A DNA stretch of 64,000 nucleotides from Shimia sp. Alg240-R146 (GTDB lineage Bacteria > Pseudomonadota > Alphaproteobacteria > Rhodobacterales > Rhodobacteraceae), in NCBI RefSeq assembly GCF_947331465.1, contig NZ_CAMZOK010000001.1:1426001-1490000 (forward strand), written 5' to 3'. The notes beneath the pieces were generated by a model. It saw nothing but the letters and a program-made list of their open reading frames with translations. It was not told where the DNA came from and did not search any database. Of this stretch, positions 36,814 through 46,076 are shown piece by piece; the first letter of the stretch is position 1, and each line of letters begins with the position of its first letter. The position numbers and the translations under genes were made by a program.

Positions 36814-37575
36814 ATGCAGAAAAGAATCGCCTTTTTGGCCAGCCGTGCCCCCGTGGCACAGACTGCGCGCGCGGCTTTGATCGGTCGATATGGCGATTGT
36901 GCGCCGGATGGTGCGGACGTGATTGTCGCCTTGGGAGGCGACGGTTTCATGCTCGCAACTTTGCATGACACACAGCATTTGCCTGCGCCGGTTTATGGCA
37001 TGAACCGTGGCACCGTCGGGTTTTTGATGAACAGCTATGGCGAAGGCGATCTGTTGGAGCGGCTTGAGGCGGCAGAAGAAGAGGTGTTGAACCCGCTGTC
37101 GATGCGCGCGACCTGTGCGGACGGGACCATCCATGAGGCGCTTGCGATCAACGAGGTTTCGCTTTTGCGCGCGGGTCCGCAAGCGGCCAAGCTGCGCATA
37201 ACGGTCGACGGACGGTTGCGCATGGAAGAGCTGGTTTGTGACGGCGCTTTGGTGAGCACGCCAGCGGGATCGACCGCGTATAACTATTCTGCACATGGAC
37301 CGATCCTGCCGATCGGGTCGGATGTGCTGGCGCTGACAGCCATTGCGCCGTTCCGCCCGCGTCGCTGGCGCGGTGCGTTGTTGCCCAAGGCAGCACAGGT
37401 GCAATTTGACGTGGTGGAGCCGGAAAAGCGTCCAGTGATGGCGGATGCCGACAGCCGGTCGTTTGAAAACGTGACCTGCGTGGAAATTCGCTCCGAACCC
37501 TCGGTTGCGCATAAGATCCTGTTTGATCCGGGCCACGGCTTGGAAGAACGACTGATCCGCGAACAATTTGTGTAA
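36814..37575 (+). CDS. nadK: NAD kinase
   Basis: 253 residues from the ATG at 36814 ([10 protein letters not shown]); the open frame extends upstream to 36736, but the family starts at this beta strand. It phosphorylates NAD to NADP. The GGDG motif ([10 protein letters not shown]), the INE motif (AINEVSLLR) and [19 protein letters not shown] are all intact. Divergent from glyA, stands alone. Confidence 0.95.
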   Translation: MQKRIAFLASRAPVAQTARAALIGRYGDCAPDGADVIVALGGDGFMLATLHDTQHLPAPVYGMNRGTVGFLMNSYGEGDLLERLEAAEEEVLNPLSMRATCADGTIHEALAINEVSLLRAGPQAAKLRITVDGRLRMEELVCDGALVSTPAGSTAYNYSAHGPILPIGSDVLALTAIAPFRPRRWRGALLPKAAQVQFDVVEPEKRPVMADADSRSFENVTCVEIRSEPSVAHKILFDPGHGLEERLIREQFV

Positions 37576-37793
37576 GCCAAATGTGCGCCTTGCAGGCGCG
37601 CCGGTTGCCCTTGGGTTTTGCCGGCGACAGGCGCCTTTAAGCTAAGCGGTTCATCTGGTGAACAGGTGTATAGTGTGGCAATTGGCCATTTGCCAAGATC
37701 GACCGACGAATCGGGAGGACTGCGCGCGGTGTGGCGTCGAATTTCGGAGGCGTTGATTGCTGATCATGCAGCACCACTTGGAGGCCGTATCAC

Positions 37794-38966
37794 ATGACGA
37801 CACTTTTCTTTGTCACCTTTCTGCTGCTGATATTGGTCGAACTGATCAAGGGGCTTAGCGCCAACGGTACGCCGCCAATTTTGCAGAAATTTGCGTGGCA
37901 AATGGATCTGGCGCATTTCATGTGGTCCAACATTCGGATGTTCCGCATAATCTTGGCCATCGCGCTGGTGGTCTTTGCATCACAAGCCATGGCCGTGGCG
38001 CCGGTGGCTGTGGTGTTGGGCACGCTCATTTTGGGCGCAGTTTGGGCGGGCATCTATTGGGTCTTCAACCACTTTTGGGTGGGTAAGGTGAAGTTCCTGC
38101 CGATTTCGCAAAAAGTGTTTGTGGGCGCGGGTGAGAACAAGGTTGATCCGCAGTTGCAAGTGGTCGGCGTGGAGCGCGATGGCGTGCAGAAGGCTTATCC
38201 GGTCAACATGCTATTTTATCACCACCAGATCACAGACGAGATCGCGGGTAAGCCGATCTGGGTCACTTATTGCGGGCTGTGCCGCTCGGGGCGGGTCTAT
38301 GACATCGATGTGGACGGAGGCGGGCTCGCGTTCTCACTGGTCGGTGCAATCAGTTTTAACGCGGTGTTCAGTGACACCCGAACCGGCAGTTGGTGGCGTC
38401 AGGAAACAGGTGAGGCGGCCAAGGGGCCGATGCAAGGCCGGCAGTTGGAGGACATCGCCTTTGAGCAGATGAGTTTGGAAAACTGGCTGGCCAAATACCC
38501 GGACAGCACTGTGTTGCAATATGATCCGGCGTTTGTAGGCAAATACAACTTTTTGGCCAAGCTGCTGAACTATGAGGCGAGCTTGCCGGGTTGGCACCGG
38601 CAGGAGACGCCGCCACTGGTGATCGGGGTCGAAACCGGAGGTGCTGTGCGAGGGTATGACTGGGGCGAGTTGCAAAAAGCGCGGATGGTGATGGATCAAG
38701 TTGGTGAGACACCGCTGCTGGTTATGAGCGATGCGGCCGGCACGTCGGGGTTTGTTTATGATCGGCGCATTGACGGCGCTGCGCTGGAGTTTGAACGCGC
38801 AGACGGCGAACTGCGGGATTTGGGGACGGGGTCGGTCTGGGATGATTTTGGGCGCTGCGTTTTAGGCAAGTTGCAAGGCAAACAGCTTGGACAACTGCAA
38901 AGCTATCAGCAGTTCCTACGGGCCTGGATCACCTTTCACCCAGAGACCACGTTTTATACTTTCTGA
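37794..38966 (+). CDS. DUF3179 membrane-anchored protein
   Basis: 390 residues; GGAGG lies nine bases before the ATG. Two or three hydrophobic helices occupy about residues 1-85 (TLFFVTFLLLILVELI, FRIILAIALVVFA, VAVVLGTLILGAVWAGIYW), then a DUF3179 domain (about 105-385). The domain signature is VTYCGLCRSGRVYD with a CxxC pair, followed by FSLVGAISFNAVFSDTRTGSWWRQ and the late TYF-like FYTF end. The family is extracytoplasmic and of unknown function; a redox or metal role for the CxxC pair is possible. No operon partner. Confidence 0.85.
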   Translation: MTTLFFVTFLLLILVELIKGLSANGTPPILQKFAWQMDLAHFMWSNIRMFRIILAIALVVFASQAMAVAPVAVVLGTLILGAVWAGIYWVFNHFWVGKVKFLPISQKVFVGAGENKVDPQLQVVGVERDGVQKAYPVNMLFYHHQITDEIAGKPIWVTYCGLCRSGRVYDIDVDGGGLAFSLVGAISFNAVFSDTRTGSWWRQETGEAAKGPMQGRQLEDIAFEQMSLENWLAKYPDSTVLQYDPAFVGKYNFLAKLLNYEASLPGWHRQETPPLVIGVETGGAVRGYDWGELQKARMVMDQVGETPLLVMSDAAGTSGFVYDRRIDGAALEFERADGELRDLGTGSVWDDFGRCVLGKLQGKQLGQLQSYQQFLRAWITFHPETTFYTF

Positions 38967-38999
38967 GTGATACAGCCGAGGCAGGACGATGCTGCCCCG

Positions 39000-39872
39000 T
39001 CATTTCCCGGCGCCAAACGTCGGGGCCGTGATGCCATGCCGGTCCAGCGCTGCACCAATGCGAGAGGCGGCCTGACGCATGTCGTTCAAGCTGTCTAAGG
39101 CCAACACTTCTTCGAGGTTGGTGTCTTCGCGCAGCCAGAGGATGCTGAGCGTGCCGTGAATGCCGGACCGCGACAGGATCGGTACAGCAATTGCGGTAAT
39201 GTCGGGGCCGGGGTCAAAGGCGTAATGCAGGAAGTAATCCGCGTCGCGAAGGCCATAGCCACGTTGGCGCGTTCGGTCCAGTTCTTCTTCCAGTCGGCCA
39301 GAGTCCAGCCATGGCCGGTTTTCCTTGATGTCCTGCAAGCGGATGGTTTGCACGTGAAATTCCCGCACTTCTGGGCTTGAAAACGCCAGAAAAGCGCGGC
39401 CGTGGGCAGAGCGCAGCATGGAAGGCCGAATGCCCAAGGAGGTACGCCCTGGCGCCATGGGGCCGCGAATTCGCGTGCTTTCGACGATTTCCATCTTGCC
39501 GGGCCCTATCAAAGCACAAAGGTCTGAGGGAAAGCCCAGCAATCGGCCCTTCATTTCCAACAAAATCGGCGCGGCGATTTCCGCCAGTGGGTGGGCGCGG
39601 GCGTTGGCGCCAAGCACCTCACCAAGCGAATGGGCGAGTTCGTAGTGACCTTCGACGATGTTGCGGCGCACCCATCCGCGGTCCTGCAAGGTTGCGAGAT
39701 TGCGCAGCAAGGTGGCGTTGCTGAGTCCGGTCGCTGCCCGTAGATCCGCGAGCGTGGACAGTCCGAAATTTGACAGGTGTTCGACAATCGACAGCCCGCG
39801 ATCGAGCGCGCGAATACGCTTTGGTCCGTCGAGGTCAGTCAATGGGTTCTCCGGTTCATCTGGTGAACTCAT
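39000..39872 (-). CDS. IclR-family transcriptional regulator
   Basis: 290 residues: winged helix-turn-helix at about 22-80 (IVEHLSNFGLSTLADLRAATGLSNATLLRNLATLQ) and a GAF-like effector domain (about 95-275). IclR proteins control catabolic operons in response to an aromatic or carboxylic effector. It is divergent from the sulfatase gene with 95 bases between starts, so it most likely regulates the organosulfate cluster. Confidence 0.9.
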   Translation of the reverse strand: MSSPDEPENPLTDLDGPKRIRALDRGLSIVEHLSNFGLSTLADLRAATGLSNATLLRNLATLQDRGWVRRNIVEGHYELAHSLGEVLGANARAHPLAEIAAPILLEMKGRLLGFPSDLCALIGPGKMEIVESTRIRGPMAPGRTSLGIRPSMLRSAHGRAFLAFSSPEVREFHVQTIRLQDIKENRPWLDSGRLEEELDRTRQRGYGLRDADYFLHYAFDPGPDITAIAVPILSRSGIHGTLSILWLREDTNLEEVLALDSLNDMRQAASRIGAALDRHGITAPTFGAGK

Positions 39873-39967
39873 GAATAGCGTAGGCCAAGTCGGCTTGTCA
39901 AAGTGAGGAAACGAATCAGAAAAATGACACTGCGGGATTGCCCCCGCGACGGGGAAATTTGAAAGCC

Positions 39968-41611
39968 ATGAATATCCTGTTCATCATGTATGACCAGCTG
40001 CGTTTTGACTATTTGTCCTGCGCGGGTCATCCGCATTTGCACACACCGAATTTTGATCGGGTCGCGGCCATGGGGGTGCGGTTTTCCAACGCTTATGTGC
40101 AATCTCCGGTCTGTGGCGGGTCGCGCATGTGTTTTTACACTGGGCGCTATGCGTCCAGCCATGGTGCTCAGTGGAACGGGTTTCCTTTGCGGGTGGGCGA
40201 ACAGACGCTTGGCGATCATCTGCGCCGCGAGGGCATGGATTGCTGGCTGATTGGCAAGACGCATATGAAGGCGGATGCCGAAGGCATGGCGCGGCTGGGC
40301 CTGGCAGCCGACAGTATGATCGGCGCGCGGCAGGCGGAATGCGGCTTTGACGCTTGGGTGCGCGATGACGGGCTGTGGGGCTATGGGCCAGACGGTTTTT
40401 ATGACGAAAAACGCTCGCCTTATAACGAGTATTTGAAGTCCAAAGGCTATGAGAGCGAGAACCCTTGGGCGGATTTTGCCAACTCCGGCGTTGAGGGCGA
40501 TGAGATTGCCTCGGGCTGGATTTTCCGCAACGCCGACAAGGCAGCCAACATTCGCGAAGAAGATAGCGAGACGCCTTGGCTGACCACCAAGACAATCGAG
40601 TTCACCGAACAAGAACACGCGCGCCCGTGGTTGGCGCATGTCAGTTTCATCAAGCCGCATTGGCCCTATATCGTGCCCGCGCCCTATCATGACATGTATG
40701 GGGCGAACCACGTGCCTGCCGCAGTGCGCCACGATGTCGAGCGCGAGGACGCTCATCCGGTGTTTGGCGCCTATCAGGGCAACAAGATCGCACAGGCGTT
40801 TCAGCGCGATGAGGTGCGCCAAAAGGTGATCCCGGCCTATATGGGGCTGATCAAGCAATGCGACGATCAACTGGGCCGGCTGTTGGACCACTTGGAAGCG
40901 ACGGATCAGTTGAGCAGCACCATGATCGTGCTGACGTCCGATCATGGCGATTACCTTGGCGATCATTGGTTGGGTGAGAAAGATCTGTTCCATGAGCCAT
41001 CGGTCAAGGTGCCGATGATCATCTATGATCCGCGCGTGCAAGCGGATGCGAGTCGAGGCAGCACCTGTGATGCGCTGGTGGAATCCATCGACCTGGCTGC
41101 GACATTTGTTGAGGCCGCAGGCGGCAAAGTGCCGGACCATATCATCGAGGGTCGGTCGTTGATGCCGTGGTTGCGGGGCGAAACTCCGGATTGGCGGGAT
41201 TACGCGATCAGCGAGTTTGACTATTCCGCCACGCCGCAAGCCGTGAAGCTGGGGTTGGAACCGCGCGATGCACGGCTGTTCATGGTGTTTGATGGCCGTT
41301 TCAAGCTGATGCATGCCGAAGGTGGGTTCCGCCCAATGTTGTTTGATCTGGCCGAAGACCCCGAAGAATTCCACGATCTGGCCAAGGGCGACGCCCATGA
41401 GGCCGAGATCGACCGGCTATATGACCATTTGGCGGAGTGGGGTCGACGGATGAGCCAGAGGGTGACCCGTTCGGACGACGACATCCGCGCGATGCGCGGC
41501 CGTTCCATGCGACGGGGTATTTTGCCGTTTCTGGCTGACGGCACGGAAGTCGATGAAGAGCTCTTGTCCAAATATCGGGGCAAGGCAAAGCAGAGGTACA
41601 CACCGCAATGA
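39968..41611 (+). CDS. Type I sulfatase/phosphonate monoester hydrolase family
   Basis: 547 residues from the ATG at 39968 (MNILFIMYDQLR). Metal ligands are seen in MYDQLRFD and later in TSDHGDYLGDHWLGEKD. The formylglycine position is C49 in CGGSR, whereas the usual motif is CxPxR or CxAxR; the glycine at the third place is unusual and bears on whether C49 is modified. No signal peptide, so it acts in the cytoplasm. It overlaps the next gene by four bases and shares its operon with an alkyl-sulfatase-like hydrolase and a TRAP transporter. Substrate: a sulfate (or phosphonate) monoester, not further defined. Confidence 0.85.
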   Translation: MNILFIMYDQLRFDYLSCAGHPHLHTPNFDRVAAMGVRFSNAYVQSPVCGGSRMCFYTGRYASSHGAQWNGFPLRVGEQTLGDHLRREGMDCWLIGKTHMKADAEGMARLGLAADSMIGARQAECGFDAWVRDDGLWGYGPDGFYDEKRSPYNEYLKSKGYESENPWADFANSGVEGDEIASGWIFRNADKAANIREEDSETPWLTTKTIEFTEQEHARPWLAHVSFIKPHWPYIVPAPYHDMYGANHVPAAVRHDVEREDAHPVFGAYQGNKIAQAFQRDEVRQKVIPAYMGLIKQCDDQLGRLLDHLEATDQLSSTMIVLTSDHGDYLGDHWLGEKDLFHEPSVKVPMIIYDPRVQADASRGSTCDALVESIDLAATFVEAAGGKVPDHIIEGRSLMPWLRGETPDWRDYAISEFDYSATPQAVKLGLEPRDARLFMVFDGRFKLMHAEGGFRPMLFDLAEDPEEFHDLAKGDAHEAEIDRLYDHLAEWGRRMSQRVTRSDDDIRAMRGRSMRRGILPFLADGTEVDEELLSKYRGKAKQRYTPQ

Positions 41612-42876
41612 CAGCCCATCCTGATCTGATCGCGCAAGGCGAGCAAACCCGCAAAGACATCATAGAGCTGGCGCCCGGTATCTGGACCGCTGTCGGCTAT
41701 GCGGCATCAACCGTGCACATGATCGAAGGGGCGGAGACCGTCACCATCATCGATACAACCGAGACCACGAAGGCGGCGGAGAACGTCTTCGCCGAGTTTC
41801 GCAAGCTGACTGACAAACCGGTGGGGCGGATCATCCTGACCCACAGCCATCGGGACCATATTTCAGGCGCAAGCGTGTTTGCCGAAGGGCGCGATGTTCC
41901 GGTGATTGCGTCGCATCTGTTCAAATCCGATCTGGTGGATGTGGACGAGAGCGCGATCGCCGCCAATAAAGCGTTGATGCGGCGCACGATGATGCAATTT
42001 GGTATCGGGCTGGCACCTGAGCAGCGCATCAGTCTGGGAGTTGGCCCCGGAGATCGTCCGATGGAAGGCATGGGGGCAGGCTTCATCGCGCCCACACAGT
42101 TGATTTCGCAGGATTGCGAGATTGACCTGGACGGAGTTGCCGCGCGTCTGATGCATGCGCCGGGTGAGACAGACGACCATTTGGTGGTCTGGTTGCCAGA
42201 TTTGAAAATCCTGTTTTCCGGGGACAACTGGTACCACGCCTTTCCTAACCTCTACGCCATTCGCGGCACGCCGTACCGCGATTTTCAGGCTTGGGCCGAC
42301 AGTCTGACGCTGATGGCCGACCTTGGGGCCGAGACTATGGCGCCAGGCCATACGCGTCCGGTTGTGGGCGCAGAAAACGTGGTTGATGTGCTCACATCAA
42401 CCCGCGACGCAATCCTGTACGTGATGCGCGCCACCGCCGACGGCATGGACGCAGGTCAGTCGCTGGATGACATCTGCGCGGCGATGGCCTTGCCTTCCGA
42501 GATCGCAGACAAGCCGTGGCTGAAAGAGTTTTACGGCAAGGCCGCGTGGTCGGCGCGGGCTTTTGCGACGGGCACTTTGGGGTGGTATGATGGCAACCCG
42601 ACCCACCTTGGCACGCTGTCCAGCGCGACGCGGGCAGGCCATGTGGCGGAGCTGGCAGGTGGCGTTGAGGCCTTGATGGCCAAAGCGCAGGACACGGACG
42701 ACATGCAATGGCGGTTGGAGCTTTGTGATCACCTGATCGCGCTGGGCGCACCCGCAGAAACGCTCAAGGCCGACACGATGGAAGCGCTTGCAGAAATCGA
42801 GATCAATGCCACTGCGCGCAACACGTATTTTTGGGGTGCAAAACAACTGCGTGACAAGATTGAGGGCCGAGGATGA
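41608..42876 (+). CDS. MBL-fold alkyl-sulfatase-like hydrolase with dimerisation domain
   Basis: 422 residues. The N-terminal metallo-beta-lactamase domain carries THSHRDHISG (residues about 75-84; zinc ligands), APGETDDH, FSGDNWYHAFPN and APGHTRPV. The C-terminal 150 residues (WLKEFYGKAAWSARAF, GWYDGNPTHLG) are the alkyl sulfatase dimerisation domain. SdsA1-type enzymes cleave the C-O bond of alkyl sulfates to sulfate and alcohol. It lacks their final sterol-carrier-like domain and signal peptide, so it is a short cytoplasmic form. Overlaps both neighbours by four bases. Confidence 0.87.
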   Translation: MTAHPDLIAQGEQTRKDIIELAPGIWTAVGYAASTVHMIEGAETVTIIDTTETTKAAENVFAEFRKLTDKPVGRIILTHSHRDHISGASVFAEGRDVPVIASHLFKSDLVDVDESAIAANKALMRRTMMQFGIGLAPEQRISLGVGPGDRPMEGMGAGFIAPTQLISQDCEIDLDGVAARLMHAPGETDDHLVVWLPDLKILFSGDNWYHAFPNLYAIRGTPYRDFQAWADSLTLMADLGAETMAPGHTRPVVGAENVVDVLTSTRDAILYVMRATADGMDAGQSLDDICAAMALPSEIADKPWLKEFYGKAAWSARAFATGTLGWYDGNPTHLGTLSSATRAGHVAELAGGVEALMAKAQDTDDMQWRLELCDHLIALGAPAETLKADTMEALAEIEINATARNTYFWGAKQLRDKIEGRG

Positions 42877-44987
42877 GCCATCCGATCCAAGTTCCGGGTT
42901 TCCACAAAAAGGTAGCCGACATTGCGTCGTTCCTGTTTGTGCTGCTGATCCTGATCTTTGCGGCATCGGGGCCAATCAGCGATTTGGTTCGCTGGGTGAT
43001 TGAGACGACCACGCCGGGGTTTGACGAGCTGTCGCGTCGCGATCAGCGCCTGTTGCTCAAGACCCATTGGCTGGGCGCGGCATACCGCACGATCGAGCAA
43101 TCGCTCCTAACCCCGACAGGAATGATACTGGGTCTGCCGTTGGCGTTTGGTTTTGTGATTATGTCGCTGACCATGCACAAAACCGCTTGGATCAACTGGG
43201 CGCTGGCCGGTGTCTCAATTGTGGTTTTTGCGTTCTGGATCTCTAACCTGTTTGCCATCGACGGCGGGCTGTTGCCCACGGCGCGGTCGATAGATTACCT
43301 GCTGTTCCCGCTGATAACAGCGATCACGCTATATATGACATGGCGCGTCTATGGAACGTTCATCGTCGGGTTCTGTCTGTTCTGGGTGATCTATTTCTTT
43401 GTGCGTGGCTACCTGCCTGAATGGACCGGAATTTTTGCGGGATCCGAAAGCACATTTGCGCAGAGCATGCGCTCGATGGTGCTGAATTTCTGGGCCCAGA
43501 CGGGTGGCATGTTTGGCCAGCCAATCCAGGTTGTGTCGGGCAATGTGTTGATCTTTATCGTCTTCGGGTCTGTGTTGATGGCCAGCGGGGCGGGGGACTT
43601 GTTAATGAAGGTCGCCAACCGGCTGACCGGTGGTTTGACCGGCGGTGCAGCGCACGCGGCGGTGGCGTCTTCCGCACTGTTTGGCACCCTGTCGGGCGCG
43701 GCGATTTCCAACGTCGTTTCAACCGGTGTGATGACTATTCCGGTCATCAAGCGCTCTGGTTTCAAACCGGCGTTTGCCGCAGCTGTTGAGGCTGCGGCGT
43801 CGACCGGTGGGCAGGTTATGCCGCCGGTGATGGGGGTCGTGGCCTTTTTTGTCGCCGGCCAAATCGGGCTGGAGTATCGCTATATCGTTATCGCGGCGAT
43901 CATTCCCGCGGCGTTCTACTACCTTGGCACCTTTATGACGGTCTATTTCGAGGCCCGCCGTCAAGGTGTGGGACCGCTGCCCAACGATCAGCGGCCAAAG
44001 TTGAGCCGACCGGATCTGTTGCAATGTCTGGTGTTTGTCGTGCCGATCTTTGTGCTGAGCTACTTCCTGTTTGCGCAGCCATCAGTGCCCAAGGCCGGTT
44101 TCTTTGGTTTTGTGGCCGCGATCCTGAGTGCGCTGATCCTTTTTCCATCCTTTCGGGACCGCAAAAAGGTCTATCGGGCCTTTGTTGAAGGCGGGCGGAT
44201 GTCGGCCTCGATCATCCTGATCGTTGCTGCTATCGGCCTGATCGTCGGGCTGATCCAAGTCTCAGGGTTTTCGGGGCGGCTGTCGCTTTTGCTGGCGCAA
44301 TTGTCCCAAGGACCGCTGTTTTTGACCCTTGTTGTGGTTGCGCTGGGCTCGATCGTTTTGGGCATGGGCCTGCCGCCGGGGGCGACCTATTTCATCATCG
44401 TTATCGCGCTGTCCTCGGGCATCGAGGCGGTCGGCGTGGCGCCTTTGACGCTGCATCTGTTTGTGGTGTTCTTCGCGGTAATTTCCACGGTAACGCCACC
44501 TGTGGCGCTGGCCGCCTTTGCCGCGGCCCCGATTGCGGGCGCGGATCCGGTGCGCACCGGATTTCAGGCCGCAAGGCTGTCGCTTGCGGGGTTCCTGATC
44601 CCATTTGTTTTCGTTTATCACCCCGCGATCCTATACAAACTTCAGGTCATGTTTGCGTGGTTCGGAGAGGAGTTACCGCAATCGCGCGCCATGATCGATA
44701 TCACCACAGTCACATGGTTTGACCTTGGATGGATCGTGCTGGCCATGACCATTGCCCTTTGGCTTTTGACCTCAGCCCTGACGGGATTTGAGAAAAACCG
44801 CCTGAACCCCGTTGAAAGGGTTTTGCGTGCGGGCGTTGGTTTGTTGCTGCTTGTGCCGAACATGGCAATTGCCGGTTCTGCGCTGGGTGCAGCCATCGCA
44901 TTGATCGTTGTGCATCGTTTCTTGAAAGGCGATCCGTCGCCGATTGACGCGATGACGAAAGACTACGCATTAAATCAGGGAGGATAA
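42873..44987 (+). CDS. Fused TRAP transporter permease (DctQM, TAXI type)
   Basis: 704 residues with around 16 to 18 membrane helices. The DctQ-like part is fused in front of a DctM part with characteristic GGAAHAAVASSALFGTLSGAAISNVVSTG and LPPGATYFIIVIALSSG, the pattern of the TAXI-associated 4TM/12TM fused permeases. Uses the sodium gradient to import the ligand delivered by the next gene's binding protein. Sits in the middle of the organosulfate operon, which suggests a sulfated organic acid as cargo. Confidence 0.93.
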   Translation: MSHPIQVPGFHKKVADIASFLFVLLILIFAASGPISDLVRWVIETTTPGFDELSRRDQRLLLKTHWLGAAYRTIEQSLLTPTGMILGLPLAFGFVIMSLTMHKTAWINWALAGVSIVVFAFWISNLFAIDGGLLPTARSIDYLLFPLITAITLYMTWRVYGTFIVGFCLFWVIYFFVRGYLPEWTGIFAGSESTFAQSMRSMVLNFWAQTGGMFGQPIQVVSGNVLIFIVFGSVLMASGAGDLLMKVANRLTGGLTGGAAHAAVASSALFGTLSGAAISNVVSTGVMTIPVIKRSGFKPAFAAAVEAAASTGGQVMPPVMGVVAFFVAGQIGLEYRYIVIAAIIPAAFYYLGTFMTVYFEARRQGVGPLPNDQRPKLSRPDLLQCLVFVVPIFVLSYFLFAQPSVPKAGFFGFVAAILSALILFPSFRDRKKVYRAFVEGGRMSASIILIVAAIGLIVGLIQVSGFSGRLSLLLAQLSQGPLFLTLVVVALGSIVLGMGLPPGATYFIIVIALSSGIEAVGVAPLTLHLFVVFFAVISTVTPPVALAAFAAAPIAGADPVRTGFQAARLSLAGFLIPFVFVYHPAILYKLQVMFAWFGEELPQSRAMIDITTVTWFDLGWIVLAMTIALWLLTSALTGFEKNRLNPVERVLRAGVGLLLLVPNMAIAGSALGAAIALIVVHRFLKGDPSPIDAMTKDYALNQGG

Positions 44988-44989
44988 TC

Positions 44990-45970
44990 ATGCGTACTAC
45001 AATCCTGGCGGCGACTGCCGCGATGGCCCTTGGGCTCGCTCCGCTTCAGGCGGAAGAGGAAACGTTGAAAATGGCCACGATCGCGCCCAGCCTGAGCGCC
45101 GCGATTACCATGGCCACGTTTGCCAACATCGTGAATGACCACGTGGAAGGCACCGAGATCGAAGTGTCCGGCGGTGGCGCAGCGACGCTCCACATGGTCG
45201 AAGTGGCGCGCGGCAACCTTGATCTGTCGATGACCAGCCCGGTTGTTTACAACCTGATGTCCAGCGGCAAGGCGATGTATGCCAAAACGCCCGAAGCACC
45301 GGAGCTGGCAAAGAACCTCAAGCTTTTGATGTGGTACCCTTACGGCGCTTATCACTTCACCGTACGGGCAGACAGCGACATCAAAACGCTGGATGATCTT
45401 GAAGGCTCGACCGTCTTCTTGGGGCCAACTGGCGGCGGAGCCTATAATGGCGCCAAAGGCTGGATCGCGTCCACAACCGGGCTTGTAGCCGGTGAGGATT
45501 ATGAAGCGATCAAAGCCAATTGGCAGACAGGTTTCCAAGCCTTTATGGACGGCAAGATCGACGTCTACGTCACCGGCTGTCTTGATCCTTGTGGTCAGTT
45601 CATTCAGATCACAGAAACCGAGGAAATCCGTTTCCTTGAGCCGGAAAGCCATGAAGGCGAAGCGGTCGACAAGTTTCTGGGCAAGTTCCGCGCACGTGAA
45701 GATATCCCGGCCGGACTTTATGATAGCCAGATGAACGAAGGGCCTGTCACGTCTTGGGGCACCCATGTCGGTGTTGGCGTCCGCGCTGATCTGGATGAAG
45801 AGATTGTTTATAAGATCACCAAGGCGTTTTGGGACAATGTCGGTCAGGTGTCATCTGACGCACCTTGGGCCAAACGTTTGAGCGTGAAAGAAGCGGCGCT
45901 GAAACTGGGTATGATGGAGTTGCACCCCGGTGCGGCACGCTATTACCGCGAAGTTGGCGTGATCGACTAA
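44990..45970 (+). CDS. TAXI-family TRAP solute-binding protein
   Basis: 326 residues: signal peptide (MRTTILAATAAMALGLAPLQA), then a TAXI binding fold (LKMATIAPSLSAAITMATFANIVND, YGAYHFTVRADSDIKTLDDLEGSTVFLGPTGGGA). GGGAGG lies before the ATG, two bases after the permease stop. Periplasmic ligand capture for the fused permease. The ligand is unknown; cluster context suggests a sulfate ester. Confidence 0.92.
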   Translation: MRTTILAATAAMALGLAPLQAEEETLKMATIAPSLSAAITMATFANIVNDHVEGTEIEVSGGGAATLHMVEVARGNLDLSMTSPVVYNLMSSGKAMYAKTPEAPELAKNLKLLMWYPYGAYHFTVRADSDIKTLDDLEGSTVFLGPTGGGAYNGAKGWIASTTGLVAGEDYEAIKANWQTGFQAFMDGKIDVYVTGCLDPCGQFIQITETEEIRFLEPESHEGEAVDKFLGKFRAREDIPAGLYDSQMNEGPVTSWGTHVGVGVRADLDEEIVYKITKAFWDNVGQVSSDAPWAKRLSVKEAALKLGMMELHPGAARYYREVGVID

Positions 45971-45977
45971 GCCAAAT

Positions 45978-46010
45978 TCCGGCGCCGGTCACCTCCGGCG
46001 TCGGATTATT
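45978..46010 (+). terminator. Hairpin after the TAXI gene
   Basis: Stem tccggcgccgg (45978-45988) with ccggcgtcgga (45995-46005), 11 pairs including one G-U, six-base loop, then ttatt. It could end or attenuate the operon before the SDR gene. Confidence 0.5.
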
Positions 46011-46076
46011 CGATTTACGACATCAAAGATCCCGTAGGGGATTCCCACAACATCCAATTACATGAGGCCTTGACCC

